Assembly: GCF_001544975.2 (NCBI RefSeq) | Contig: NZ_FCOG02000017.1 | Coordinates: 1-64,000 of the forward strand | Reading direction: 5' to 3' | Source: Caballeronia arationis | GTDB taxonomy: Bacteria > Pseudomonadota > Gammaproteobacteria > Burkholderiales > Burkholderiaceae | DNA length: 64,000 nt | Shown here: positions 36,676-45,581 of the stretch, one piece after another | Layout of the letters: each line of letters begins with the position of its first letter | How positions within the stretch are numbered: the stretch's first letter is position 1 | The notes under the pieces: generated by a model | Databases searched by the model: none | What the model saw: only the letters and a program-made list of their open reading frames with translations | What the model was told of the DNA's origin: nothing | Made by a program: the position numbers and the translations under genes

Positions 36676-37818
36676 ATGAACTATCGTCGTGGATCAGGAG
36701 TGAGACTGGCGGGTGTCGCGACGGCGACGGCCATGGCCCTATGCTGTTCGCAGGCGTTTGCGCAGGCATGCGAGAAGCTGCCGGTGACGTCGATTGGACC
36801 GACGGGCATCGTCGGACAGGGACCGAATGGCGAGAAGGCAGCGTCCGTCGATGCCGTCAAGCTGACGGATGCCGAGGCCGCGAAGGTCAAGGCTGGCAAG
36901 TTCAAGGTCGGCATTTCGATGCAGACGATGAACCTCGACTGGTCGCAACTGCAGGTGCAGGGCATCACCGACACGCTGAAGAAATACGACGTGGAAGTGA
37001 TCGGCACGGCGTCGGCCGAGTATCAGGTCGACAAGCAGATTGCCGACATCGAAAACACAATCCAGCGTCATCCGAACGGCATCATCTCGATTCCCGTCGA
37101 CGGCACGGCAACGGCTGCGACCTACAAGAAAGTCTCGCAGGCTGGTATCAAGCTCGTGTTCATGGACAACGTGCCGACGGGCCTGAAGCACCCGGACCAG
37201 TATTCGGCGATGGTCTCCGCGGACAGCGAGGGCAATGGCCAGATCGCGGCGAAGGTGCTTGCCTCGTGTGTGCCGAAGGGCGGCACGGTCGGTCTCGTGA
37301 ACTTCGGCGTCGATTATTTCAGCACGACGGAGCGCACGAAGGCCGTCAACGACTGGATGAAGAAAAATCGCCCCGACATCAAGATCAAGCAGGTCGCCTT
37401 CACGGACCCGTCGAAGGTCGGCCAGATCGCGGGTGACTTCCTCACCGCCAATCCGGACGTCAAGGGCGTGTTTGCCGTGTGGGACCAGCCTGCGCTCGAC
37501 ACGCTGACGTCGATGCGCGCGCAAGGCGTCAACACGCCCATGACAACGGTCGATCTTGGGCTCGAATCGGCAATCGAAATTGCGAAGGGCGGGCCGCTCA
37601 AGGCAACAGGTTCGCAGCGTCCGTACGATCAGGGTGTGGCTGAGGCGATGGCGATGATGAAGGCGCTGATCGGCCAGACGCCGCCGGCGTGGATCGGGGT
37701 GCAATCGCTGCCCGTGGTGCAGTCCAACGTGCTCGAATCGTACAAGACGGTATTCAAGAAGGATCCGCCGCCTCAACTGGCGGATGCCTGCAAGAAGGCA
37801 GCGCCGGCTTGCGGTTGA
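36676..37818 (+). CDS. Periplasmic sugar-binding protein (RbsB-like)
   Basis: 380 residues. A signal peptide to about residue 30 (ATATAMALCCSQAFAQ) precedes the periplasmic-binding fold, starting FKVGISMQTMNLDWS. Segments such as DIENTIQRHPNGIISIPVD and GVFAVWDQPALDTL are typical of Peripla_BP_4. The N-terminal 60 residues after the signal are an extra linker. GGAGG lies seven bases before the ATG. Ligand unknown; a rare pentose, tetritol or inositol is as likely as ribose. Confidence 0.9.
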   Translation: MNYRRGSGVRLAGVATATAMALCCSQAFAQACEKLPVTSIGPTGIVGQGPNGEKAASVDAVKLTDAEAAKVKAGKFKVGISMQTMNLDWSQLQVQGITDTLKKYDVEVIGTASAEYQVDKQIADIENTIQRHPNGIISIPVDGTATAATYKKVSQAGIKLVFMDNVPTGLKHPDQYSAMVSADSEGNGQIAAKVLASCVPKGGTVGLVNFGVDYFSTTERTKAVNDWMKKNRPDIKIKQVAFTDPSKVGQIAGDFLTANPDVKGVFAVWDQPALDTLTSMRAQGVNTPMTTVDLGLESAIEIAKGGPLKATGSQRPYDQGVAEAMAMMKALIGQTPPAWIGVQSLPVVQSNVLESYKTVFKKDPPPQLADACKKAAPACG

Positions 37819-37850
37819 TGACCTGAAAACGCTTTAGCACGTTAGCTTGA

Positions 37851-37884
37851 GAGCGAAGCCTTAGCGGGTTTCGCTCATTTTTAC
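37851..37884 (+). terminator. Rho-independent terminator of the sugar ABC operon
   Basis: GAGCGAA and TTCGCTC form a 7-bp stem (37851-37857/37870-37876), extendable by GCC/GGG, followed by ATTTTTAC. It lies 33 bases after the binding-protein stop and closes the three-gene operon. Confidence 0.75.
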
Positions 37885-37894
37885 TGCGCGCGCT

Positions 37895-38269
37895 TTGCGA
37901 TTTTTTTCGCGTCGCGATGTGCTCCTGACCGCAGCCGACGCCGGTTCGCAGTCCGCTATGCTCCAACGCAGCTTCTCGATCACGACGCCGTTCCCTTGGC
38001 GCGCCCCCCCGCGCGATCGGGACCTGCTGCACGTGCCGGGCGCCGGGCTGGATCGCCTCGCCTTCGACGCACTGCGCGCTGGAACGGTCGTGTGCAATGC
38101 GTTCGAACATGAGATCCCGATTGCGGAATACGTCGCGCTGTCGATGCTGACGCACGAGATCCGCCTGGGCGAGCTGCAGGTGTCAAGTACCCGCGTGCGC
38201 CTCCGGCTCTCCCCGACCGTATTCTCTCTCCAGGTCCGTCGGCACCGCGACCCCGTCATGCACTTCTAG
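37895..38269 (+). pseudogene. 2-hydroxyacid dehydrogenase fragment
   Basis: The middle of this reading frame (LLHVPGAGLDRLAFDALRAG, VVCNAFEHEIPIAEYVALSM, LTHEIRLGE) is the catalytic-domain/hinge part of a D-2-hydroxyacid dehydrogenase. The N-terminal lobe, the NAD-binding GxGxxG domain and the catalytic Arg-Glu-His are all missing, and the tail after LGELQ is unrelated. About 60 residues of a ~320-residue enzyme remain, so it is a remnant. It lies between the sugar operon terminator and the MaoC-like gene, whose end it overlaps by 14 bases. Confidence 0.75.
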
Positions 38270-38750
38270 CCGCAAACGGCTCCAGGGCACGCGAGGACCA
38301 CATGAACCGATACACGACTTCAGCCTCGAGAACCAGCCCCTTCGAGGCATCGCATTCCATCGTGCATTGCAGCGTCAGGCGGCCGCCCTCCTCGGTCGCG
38401 TCGAACGATATCAGCCTGGCGTCCAGCCGAATGCTGGAACTCGCCGGCACCGGAGCCAGGAAGCGAAGCCGGTTAATGCCGCAGACCCGCGCCGGCTCGG
38501 TAGCTTCCAGCAGATAGATGTCGCGAAGCATCGAGTTCATCAGCCCGATGAGAAGGTAGCCGTTCGCGACGCTTCCCGCGCACGCGCCGTGTCTGTTCCG
38601 TTCGTCGTCGGCGAAGATGCGATCCCGGTCATCGGTCACGGACGCGAAGGCGTGGATCATCTCCGGACTGACCTCCACCCAGGTGCTCCTGCCCAGTTCG
38701 AAGCCCGCGTAAGCCTGGATTCCCTCGATACCTCTCAGCATGATCGGCAC
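38256..38750 (-). CDS. MaoC-like hot-dog protein with altered active site
   Basis: 164 residues. The N-terminal half fits the MaoC/NodN fold, with VSPEMIHAFASVTDDRDRIFADDE in place of the usual T-G-D-x-x-x-I-H-V-D, and VANGYLLIGL in place of I-A-H-G-x-L-T-L. The catalytic Asp is kept (Asp41), but the catalytic His is Phe46 and the second conserved His is Asn63. GTG 38750 is preceded by AGGGAGAAG. The gene is the last of a PanE-like/CoA-transferase/MaoC unit (46 bp from the CoA-transferase). It may bind acyl-CoA without hydrating it, or use another residue. Confidence 0.75.
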   Translation of the reverse strand: MPIMLRGIEGIQAYAGFELGRSTWVEVSPEMIHAFASVTDDRDRIFADDERNRHGACAGSVANGYLLIGLMNSMLRDIYLLEATEPARVCGINRLRFLAPVPASSSIRLDARLISFDATEEGGRLTLQCTMECDASKGLVLEAEVVYRFMWSSRALEPFAARSA

Positions 38751-38796
38751 GTCGACTTCTCCCTTCGTTCATCGCCTGAGCCAGCAGCGCATACCT

Positions 38797-39924
38797 TCAG
38801 TCTTCGAACAGCTCGCCGTTGCTCGCACCGAGCGTCGGCGCCGGCTGACGCGGCTTCAGCAAGTGGCCGTTGAACCGGGCCGGATAGCGGATCGCCCGAA
38901 CCGTTCCAGCGGGCGTCTGCAACTGCGAATAGAGCTCGTTGTGGACCACTTGCGGGTCGTCAAGATGCGCGCTTGGTTCGTTCACCGGGCCAGCCGGAAC
39001 GTCCAGCTCGCGAAAGCGTGCGAGCCATTCGACGGTGGTCCGCTCCTTGAGCGGTCCGGCGACTCGCTCGAAGAACGCATGCGTCATCTCCTTGCGATTC
39101 GCAATTCGCTTGATCTCGTCCTTCCACTCGGGATGGCCGATCGCATCCAGCGTCCTGCTAAGCTGCTTGCCCGTCACGGGAGAGAGCACCAGATAGCCGT
39201 CCTTTGTCGCGAGCACCGGCTGCGGAGCGAGCGTCACCGCAGCATCGTCATCGACAAAGGTCCGGTTATGGAACATGTCCGGGAAGTTGTAGTAGGACAT
39301 GATGTCGAGCATCGATGTCTCGAGATGAATCGCCTTCTGCGACTTGTCGCGGGCGATGACGCCGGACAGCGCCATCTGTGCTGCAAAGACCGCCGCAACT
39401 TTGTCGGCGAGAAAGGTGTTCGTCGCGCGCGGCGTGCCGCCTGCAGCCTCGTAGCTCAGCAAGCCGGTGCGGCCCTGGATCAGCGCATCGAATGCCGGCT
39501 CCGTGGCAAGATCGCCGTCCGGCCCGTAGCCGGTGATCGAAAGCTGCACGATGCGAGGATTCAACTCGCTCAGCTGCTCGAAACTCAGGCCGAGCGAAGC
39601 CGAGACGTGTGGTCGCCAGTTCTCGATGTAGATATCGGCGTCGCTCAGAAGCGCCTTGAACCGCGCCAAATCCTCCGGTGACTTGAGATCCAGCACGACG
39701 CTTCGCTTACCGCGGTTCGAATTGGTCCATACGGTGCCGACCCCTTCCCAGCCATGCCCGAAGTTGCGATAAGGATCGCCCGATGGCGGCTCGACCTTGA
39801 TCACGTCCGCGCCCAGATCCGAGAGCATCTGCGCGCAGAACGGCCCTGAAATATAGCTGCAGGCTTCCACGACTTTGTAGCCTTCAAGCGGACGCCGGAA
39901 AGATTCGGACGAACGGGTTGTCAT
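38797..39924 (-). CDS. CaiB/BaiF family (class III) CoA-transferase
   Basis: 375 residues. SYISGPFCAQMLSDLGADVIKVE at the N-terminus, NRGKRSVVLDLKS and ENWRPHVSASLG are the standard class III blocks. The Asp in ETSMLDIMSYY aligns with the catalytic Asp that carries the acyl-anhydride. It moves CoA between a donor thioester and a carboxylic acid. It is clearly related to the protein at 57682-58869 (FDALIQGRTG, NFPDMF-x-x-RTF and EWK(D/E)E are shared), so the two pathways in this window may have a common ancestor. Confidence 0.9.
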   Translation of the reverse strand: MTTRSSESFRRPLEGYKVVEACSYISGPFCAQMLSDLGADVIKVEPPSGDPYRNFGHGWEGVGTVWTNSNRGKRSVVLDLKSPEDLARFKALLSDADIYIENWRPHVSASLGLSFEQLSELNPRIVQLSITGYGPDGDLATEPAFDALIQGRTGLLSYEAAGGTPRATNTFLADKVAAVFAAQMALSGVIARDKSQKAIHLETSMLDIMSYYNFPDMFHNRTFVDDDAAVTLAPQPVLATKDGYLVLSPVTGKQLSRTLDAIGHPEWKDEIKRIANRKEMTHAFFERVAGPLKERTTVEWLARFRELDVPAGPVNEPSAHLDDPQVVHNELYSQLQTPAGTVRAIRYPARFNGHLLKPRQPAPTLGASNGELFED

Positions 39925-39981
39925 CGATACTGCTCCTTCGATCGGTTGGATGTGATGCGCCTAGAGACACCGCTATGCGTT

Positions 39982-40983
39982 TCAGGCGTGAGTGGCAGCT
40001 CCGTTACGCCCCGCCGTTTGTGCGCGAAGCCGCGCCATCGCGAGAATGGAATCGAGTACCGGCGTGCGCATCTCGGCAAGCTCGCGCACGGCGTACAGCG
40101 ATTCGGTGAGCGCGTCTAGTTCGAGGGCACGCCCAGCTTCGAGATCCTGCAACATGGACATCTTGTGATGTGTGGCGCTCAGAGTCATCGCGATGCGCTT
40201 GTCGGGATCGGGACCAATGGCGATATCCAGACGCTGTGCGAGTGCATCCGCTTCGAGCATCATCGCCTTGACGATTGCAACGATATCGCCTGCGTCGCGC
40301 ATCTCGCCGAGGGTCGCCTGCGTCAGCACGGCGACCGGATTCCAGCACAGGCTGTTGACGAACTTGATCCAGATCGCCGAGCGGATGTCGTCGTTGACCT
40401 TCGATGCGATGCCGCTTGCGCTCAGCAGTTCGCTCAGGCGATCCACGCGCGCTGACCGGCTTCCGTCGAGTTCGCCGATCGGACAACCCGCCTTCGCGCC
40501 GTCTTGCGCGATCACGCCCGGCTCGACCGGATGCGCGCCGATCCAATACACGCAGCCCAGCACCTGTTGCGGCGGAAGCGCAAGCCACTGACGACCCGCA
40601 GGATCAATACGCTGCATCTGCCGATCCTTCAGCGCGCCCCGTGCTGCGTGAAAGAAGTAATACGGAATGCCCGTCGTCGGCGGCAACACGACGGTGTTAC
40701 GGTCCATCAGATGTCCGATCTGATCGAGCGCCCCGCCGACCTGATGCGCCTTGAGCGTGATGAACACGTAGTCCTGCACGCCCAGTTCGCGCGAATCGGA
40801 CCGCGCATTGACGCGGACCGTGAAATCCTCGGCTGGCGTGACGACCCGGATGCCGTTCGAGCGGATCGCATCGAGCGTCGCGCCTCGCGCCACCACGCTG
40901 ACTTCGCACAGTCCCGAGCGCGCGAGATGACCCGCGATGTATCCGCCAATTGCGCCGCCGCCGAAAATGCATACCTTGAGCAT
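39982..40983 (-). CDS. 2-dehydropantoate 2-reductase family protein
   Basis: 333 residues. The NADP motif GGGAIGGYIAGHLA (9-22), the ITLKAHQV segment and the C-terminal helical domain with Lys in WIKFVNSLCWNPV are the ApbA/PanE pattern. The housekeeping panE function is unlikely here. Members in such clusters reduce other 2-oxo or beta-oxo acids. It is 57 bp upstream of the CoA-transferase and co-directional with it. Confidence 0.85.
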   Translation of the reverse strand: MLKVCIFGGGAIGGYIAGHLARSGLCEVSVVARGATLDAIRSNGIRVVTPAEDFTVRVNARSDSRELGVQDYVFITLKAHQVGGALDQIGHLMDRNTVVLPPTTGIPYYFFHAARGALKDRQMQRIDPAGRQWLALPPQQVLGCVYWIGAHPVEPGVIAQDGAKAGCPIGELDGSRSARVDRLSELLSASGIASKVNDDIRSAIWIKFVNSLCWNPVAVLTQATLGEMRDAGDIVAIVKAMMLEADALAQRLDIAIGPDPDKRIAMTLSATHHKMSMLQDLEAGRALELDALTESLYAVRELAEMRTPVLDSILAMARLRAQTAGRNGAATHA

Positions 40984-41144
40984 CGTGCGTTTTTCCGCTG
41001 ACCGTCAATGAAGGTCCTGCGCGTTTCGAAGCTCGACGCAGGACGTCGTGTTGATGGGCAGACGATAAGGCGTGCGGGCAGGAAGGGAAAATACTAAAAA
41101 ACGATGGGTCGAGCGGATCCGCTTATGGCTGCTTCGGGCGTCCT

Positions 41145-42128
41145 TCAGATTGTGGCGGCGTCGCTGCCCTTGCGGCCCGCTCGCCGGTACGACGCAGGCG
41201 CGCGCCCTACGATCCTGCTGAATGCGGTGCTGAACGCGCTGTCGGAGAGATAACCGATCGACAGCGCAATATCGCTGATCGACTGCTCGCTGTTGAGCAG
41301 TGCATCCTTGGCAAGCGCGATCCGCCAGTTCGAAAGATATGTTGCGGGTGCCACGCCCACGCGTTCGGCGAACCTTCGCGCGAACACGGCACGCGACATA
41401 CCGACCTGCTTTGCCAGCGAAGCGACGGTCCAGTGCCGCGCGACGTCCGCGTGCATTTTTTGCAGCGCCGTCGCGATGGGCGGATCGGCCATGCCGCTCA
41501 GCCATCCCGCGCGTTGCCCCTGCATGTGCTGCATCGGGCGGCGCAGCACTTCGACGAGCATCACTTCCACGAGCCGGCTCATCACGAGATCGCGGCCGGG
41601 CCGCTCGCCCAGCGCTTCTTCGCCGATGAGTTCGAGCACGCGAGTCAGGCGGCCCGCTTCTTCGTCAGAGGAGCGGATGAAGATCAGTTCGGGCAACAAG
41701 CCGGAAAGCAGTGCCGCATGCTCCGCTTCGACCTGAAAGTAGCCGCCGACGAGCCGGGTCGGCTCTCCCCTGCTGCCATCGTTCCAGCGAACGTAATCGC
41801 CTTCGCGCGACTTGTCTGCGAGCGCGGCGAGCTGCGGGCTGACCTCGGGATCGCTCGCGAGGCAGTAGCGCGGCTTCGCGGCCAGCAGGAGATAGTCGCC
41901 TTGCTGCATGAGGAGCGCGGGACCGGCTTCCGGAAGGAACCAGCAGTGTCCGGCGACGACGAGGCAGAAGCGCGGCGCGTCGCGATGCGGCACGGTCATG
42001 CCCCATCGCCCCTGTGCGTCGACGGTCTTCCAGAGGACCGCCTGCGGCCTCATCAGTCTGACGATATCGTTCAGAACATCCAATTGAGACGATCCGTAAT
42101 CTTTTAGAGATACTCGATTATGGATCAT
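41145..42128 (-). CDS. AraC family regulator with N-terminal cupin
   Basis: 327 residues. An N-terminal cupin-like ligand domain (residues ~15-190, with HRDAPRFCLVVAGHCWF and LQQGDYLLLAA-like LMQQGDYLLLAAKPR) is followed by the two AraC helix-turn-helix motifs (WTVASLAKQVGMSRAVFARRF and SISDIALSIGYLSDSAFSTAFSRIVG). It is divergent from the SDR at 42249 and lies upstream of the PanE-like unit, so either could be its target. Confidence 0.9.
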   Translation of the reverse strand: MIHNRVSLKDYGSSQLDVLNDIVRLMRPQAVLWKTVDAQGRWGMTVPHRDAPRFCLVVAGHCWFLPEAGPALLMQQGDYLLLAAKPRYCLASDPEVSPQLAALADKSREGDYVRWNDGSRGEPTRLVGGYFQVEAEHAALLSGLLPELIFIRSSDEEAGRLTRVLELIGEEALGERPGRDLVMSRLVEVMLVEVLRRPMQHMQGQRAGWLSGMADPPIATALQKMHADVARHWTVASLAKQVGMSRAVFARRFAERVGVAPATYLSNWRIALAKDALLNSEQSISDIALSIGYLSDSAFSTAFSRIVGRAPASYRRAGRKGSDAATI

Positions 42129-42248
42129 CTTTCTGCATTTCTATAACGTCTCTCATTAACGGCCCGTTTTTCGCGCAACCCATCGATTCAGTCTGCGCGA
42201 ACGACCCGGGCCCGACACCGCGTATGGCCCGGCAGAGGCCCATGAAGC

Positions 42249-43064
42249 ATGGTGGAGACAGACGTGAGCAAACTAAAAGACAGGCTCGTCATCGTGACAG
42301 GAGCTGCCCAGGGCATGGGCCGTGCGATCGCCGTCGAGGCCGCACGACAGGGCGCGGCCTGGGTGACGCTCGCAGACATCCAGGACGACGAGGGCCGCGC
42401 CGCCGCGGCGGAAGTCGAAGCAGCCGGCGCCAAAGCCCTTTTCATCCGGACCGACCTCTCGGTCACCGACTCGATTCGTCACATGATCGAAGAGACCGCG
42501 CGCCGCGCCGGGGGCATCGACGTGCTGGTGAACAACGCCGGCATCACCGACGACGGCCTGACCGGCCGCGCCCCGACGGTCGAAGACCTTCCCGAGGAAG
42601 TCTGGGACAAGGTGATGAACATCAACCTCAAGGCGATGTGGCTCGCCACCAAATTCGCCGCACCTTACCTCCGGCAGTCGAAGCGCAGCCCTGCGATCGT
42701 CAACGGCGCGTCGGTCGCGAGCAGCGTCGCGTATCCCGGGCTGCCGTCCTATGCGACGAGCAAGGGCGGCGTCGTGATGCTGACGAAGGCGACCGCCGTC
42801 GATCTCGCCGATGCGGGAATCCGCTGCAACGCGTACGCGCCCGGCGCCATCGATACACCGATGCTGAGCAGGAGCGTGCAGCACGCGGCCGATGTCGAGC
42901 ACGCGCGAAAGCGGCTGTGGGGCACGCATCTCATCAGGCGGCTGGGGCTCCCGGAGGAAGTCGCGCGGCTCGTGTGCTTTCTCGCATCCGATGAGGCTTC
43001 GTTCTCGACCGGCAGCATCTTCGGCATCGATGCCGGCACGCTCGCCTGGCGCGGCGCCCACTGA
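42249..43064 (+). CDS. SDR family oxidoreductase
   Basis: 271 residues, classical SDR. TGAAQGMG for cofactor, NNAG, Ser in NGASVASSVA, and YATSK for the Tyr-Lys pair. The C-terminal FSTGSIFGIDAG is the FabG-like end. It is divergent from AraC and upstream of a 73-residue protein and LysR. Likely a hydroxy-to-oxo step in the catabolic block; substrate unknown. ATG 42249 sits next to a weak ribosome site (AAGCATGGTGG). Confidence 0.87.
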   Translation: MVETDVSKLKDRLVIVTGAAQGMGRAIAVEAARQGAAWVTLADIQDDEGRAAAAEVEAAGAKALFIRTDLSVTDSIRHMIEETARRAGGIDVLVNNAGITDDGLTGRAPTVEDLPEEVWDKVMNINLKAMWLATKFAAPYLRQSKRSPAIVNGASVASSVAYPGLPSYATSKGGVVMLTKATAVDLADAGIRCNAYAPGAIDTPMLSRSVQHAADVEHARKRLWGTHLIRRLGLPEEVARLVCFLASDEASFSTGSIFGIDAGTLAWRGAH

Positions 43065-43131
43065 ACCATTGGCACCGCGCCGATGGTCGCGCTGTGACAG
43101 GCACTCATGCTCACCGGCAAGAGGAGACACG

Positions 43132-43353
43132 ATGAAAAACAGCATCTACTCGGGCCGCCTCGACCCGGACGCCGCGCGTTCGGCCGTCGTGGTGCAGTTG
43201 GCGCGTATCGCGCGCTACGTCGGCCTCGCGCTTTATATGGTCGATCCCGTGCACGGCGCGGCCGAAGCCCTGCTGGTCGCCGAATATTCAAATGGCGCTG
43301 CGCCAATGCCTGAACGCGAGCCGCGCGAATCCGAAGATGGAGCGTGGACATGA
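43132..43353 (+). CDS. Small protein coupled to LysR
   Basis: 73 residues from ATG 43132 with GAGGAGACACG immediately before it. The middle is hydrophobic and helical (AVVVQLARIARYVGLALYMVDP) and the tail acidic. It could be a single membrane-associated helix, though Arg residues make a full membrane span doubtful. Its TGA overlaps the LysR ATG (ATGA), so translation is coupled. I do not recognise the family. Confidence 0.65.
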   Translation: MKNSIYSGRLDPDAARSAVVVQLARIARYVGLALYMVDPVHGAAEALLVAEYSNGAAPMPEREPRESEDGAWT

Positions 43354-44330
43354 ACATCCGCCAGCTTCAGTACTTCCTTGCGGTGGCTGCCGAACTGAAC
43401 TTCACGCGCGCATCCGAACGCGTGAACATCGCGCAGCCCGCCCTGAGCGCGCAGATCATCTCGCTCGAAGAGGAACTCGGCACGCCGCTGTTTACCCGCG
43501 AGAAGCGCAAAGTCCTGCTCACGCCTGCCGGTGAGATTCTCGTGGAGCATGCGCAGCGCGTGCTGAACACGGCATCGGCGGCGATAGCGGCGGTCCGTGC
43601 ATCGGGTCGCGGCGCGCGGGCGCAATTGGTGGTCGGCGCGATCTACACCGCGATCTATTGCTTCCTGCCCAACACCTTGCGCGTGTTCAAGGCGCTCGCG
43701 CCCAATTCCGATGTGAGCCTCCAGGAGATGACCATCGCACAGCAGATCGCCGGCCTGAAGGAAGGCGCGATCGAAGTCGGGCTCGTGCGCGGACACATCT
43801 ACGATCACAACATCGTCACCGAGTTGCTCTATCGCGAGCTGCTCGTGGTCGCGGTGCCCGCAGGCAGCGAATACGACGTGCCCGGCCCGGTCGGTCTCGG
43901 CGAGCTCGCGACATGGCCGCTGATCGCGGTCGCGCGCGGCACCGCGACAGAACGCGGCTATGGCGACCGGGTCCTCGACATCTTCGAGGACGAAAGCCGC
44001 AAGCCCACCATCGCGCGAGAGGCGTACGACATGCACACGTCGGCGTGTCTCGTGGCGGCGGGGATGGGCGTCGCGGTGGTGCCGGCGATCATGCAGTTGA
44101 TGAAGCCGCTCGGAATCAGCTACAGGCCGCTCGATGCAGACGCGCCGGGCGTATCGCTGTCTCTCGCCTGGCACAAGGACCGGGTACCGCCGCTTCTCGG
44201 AGTCTGGCGCGAGGCGGCCCGTGCGAATGCCGCGACGTTGATCGCGCAGCATCCGGAACTGTTCCTGCACAATGCCCGGCAACCAGCCGCCGAGCCTCCC
44301 GCCGCCGTCGACACCCCCGTCACCACGTAA
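43350..44330 (+). CDS. LysR family transcriptional regulator
   Basis: 326 residues. The helix-turn-helix is MNIRQLQYFLAVAAELNFTRASERVNIAQPALSAQI (residues 1-36), with a full effector domain after it and an Ala/Pro-rich tail. ATG 43350 is preferred to GTG 43344 because GATGGAG lies upstream at the correct spacing and it overlaps the preceding stop. It converges with the P450 gene (11-bp overlap of the 3' ends). Candidate activator of the P450 operon or of the MFS at 50296. AatC/CatM-like subgroup. Confidence 0.9.
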   Translation: MNIRQLQYFLAVAAELNFTRASERVNIAQPALSAQIISLEEELGTPLFTREKRKVLLTPAGEILVEHAQRVLNTASAAIAAVRASGRGARAQLVVGAIYTAIYCFLPNTLRVFKALAPNSDVSLQEMTIAQQIAGLKEGAIEVGLVRGHIYDHNIVTELLYRELLVVAVPAGSEYDVPGPVGLGELATWPLIAVARGTATERGYGDRVLDIFEDESRKPTIAREAYDMHTSACLVAAGMGVAVVPAIMQLMKPLGISYRPLDADAPGVSLSLAWHKDRVPPLLGVWREAARANAATLIAQHPELFLHNARQPAAEPPAAVDTPVTT

Positions 44331-45531
44331 CGGGCAGCGTCTGCAAGCCCTGCACAAAGTGATCGCCCTTGCCCTTGATCTCTTCTTGTGGGACCGCGAA
44401 TTTCAGTGTGGGAATCCGCTCGAATAACGAGCCGAAGACGGTCTGCAATTCGAGCCGCGCGAGCGGCTGCCCGAGGCACTGGTGATTACCGTAGCTGAAC
44501 GCAACGTGATGCCCGGCCTTGCGCGTGATATCGAACTTCTCCGGATTCTCGAACGCGACCTCGTCGTGATTCGCACCGGAAATCAGCGCGACGACGCCCT
44601 CTCCCTTGCGGATCGTGTGACCGGCGATCTCGACATCCTCCAGCGCGACGCGAAACGCGTTGTAGTGCACGATCGTATGAAAGCGCAGCATTTCCTCGAC
44701 CGCACCGCGCAACAGCGAAGGATCGGCGCGCAGCAGTACAAGCTGGTCCGGATTGGTGAGGAAGCTGTACACGCCGAGCGCCATCTGGTTCGCAGTCGTT
44801 TCGTGACCGGCCATGAGCAGCAGTTCCGCCATGATGACCAGTTCCCGATGCGACAGATTCCCCGGGCGCACCTGCTCGACGATCAGCCGGCTCAGAAGAT
44901 CCTCCCTGTTTTCAGCGTCCTTCTCGCGCGCGGTGATGAGCGTGTCGAGATAGCTCAGCATGCGCTCGGACGCGCCTCTGGGAATCTCAGGATCGACATC
45001 GAGCAGCACTTTCAGCCGGCTTTGCTCCTGAAAGAAGCCGTGATCCTCGCGCGGGACATCGAGTATGCCGGCGATCACCTCCGAGGTGAACGGCAGGAAC
45101 AGGTCTTCGACGAGGTTCGCAGGCGGCCCCTTGCTCAGCAGTTCATCGAGCAGCCGACCGAAGATGCCCTCGATGCGCGGACGCATCGCTTCGACGCGCT
45201 TGATCATGAACTCCTTCGTCAGCATGCGGCGAAAGTGTCCGTGCTCGGGCGGGTCCATGCGAATGAACGCAGGTTCCAGGTCGAGGACCGCGTTGCGCGC
45301 CGCCGAAAGACTCGGAAAGCCCGGCACGCCCGGATTGCCGCTGAAGCGGTTGTCGCCGAGCACGGCGCGAACGTCGTCATAGCGCGTAAAGAGCCAGGCG
45401 TTCGTGCCGTCCCACATGCGAATCTGGACCGGACCGGGTTGCTGCTGGAACGCCTTGTATTCCTGTGGCGGAACAAACGGGCATTGCCTCGGCATCGGAA
45501 ACGACGGCGCGCTGTAAGGACATCCGGACAT
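44320..45531 (-). CDS. Cytochrome P450
   Basis: 403 residues, soluble bacterial type. The I-helix oxygen motif is AGHETTANQ, the K-helix EEMLRFH, and the haem loop FSYGNHQCLGQPLAR with Cys352. ATG 45531 is used because AGGGAGAAGC sits just before it. It is the last gene of the ALDH/ECH/CoA-transferase/SDR/P450 unit. No ferredoxin or reductase gene lies nearby, so it must borrow electron partners. It would hydroxylate an unactivated carbon as an early pathway step. Confidence 0.93.
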   Translation of the reverse strand: MSGCPYSAPSFPMPRQCPFVPPQEYKAFQQQPGPVQIRMWDGTNAWLFTRYDDVRAVLGDNRFSGNPGVPGFPSLSAARNAVLDLEPAFIRMDPPEHGHFRRMLTKEFMIKRVEAMRPRIEGIFGRLLDELLSKGPPANLVEDLFLPFTSEVIAGILDVPREDHGFFQEQSRLKVLLDVDPEIPRGASERMLSYLDTLITAREKDAENREDLLSRLIVEQVRPGNLSHRELVIMAELLLMAGHETTANQMALGVYSFLTNPDQLVLLRADPSLLRGAVEEMLRFHTIVHYNAFRVALEDVEIAGHTIRKGEGVVALISGANHDEVAFENPEKFDITRKAGHHVAFSYGNHQCLGQPLARLELQTVFGSLFERIPTLKFAVPQEEIKGKGDHFVQGLQTLPVTW

Positions 45532-45581
45532 TGCTTCTCCCTTCATCGTCTAGGCTCGCGGGCGACGCCCGGAACAGGTTT

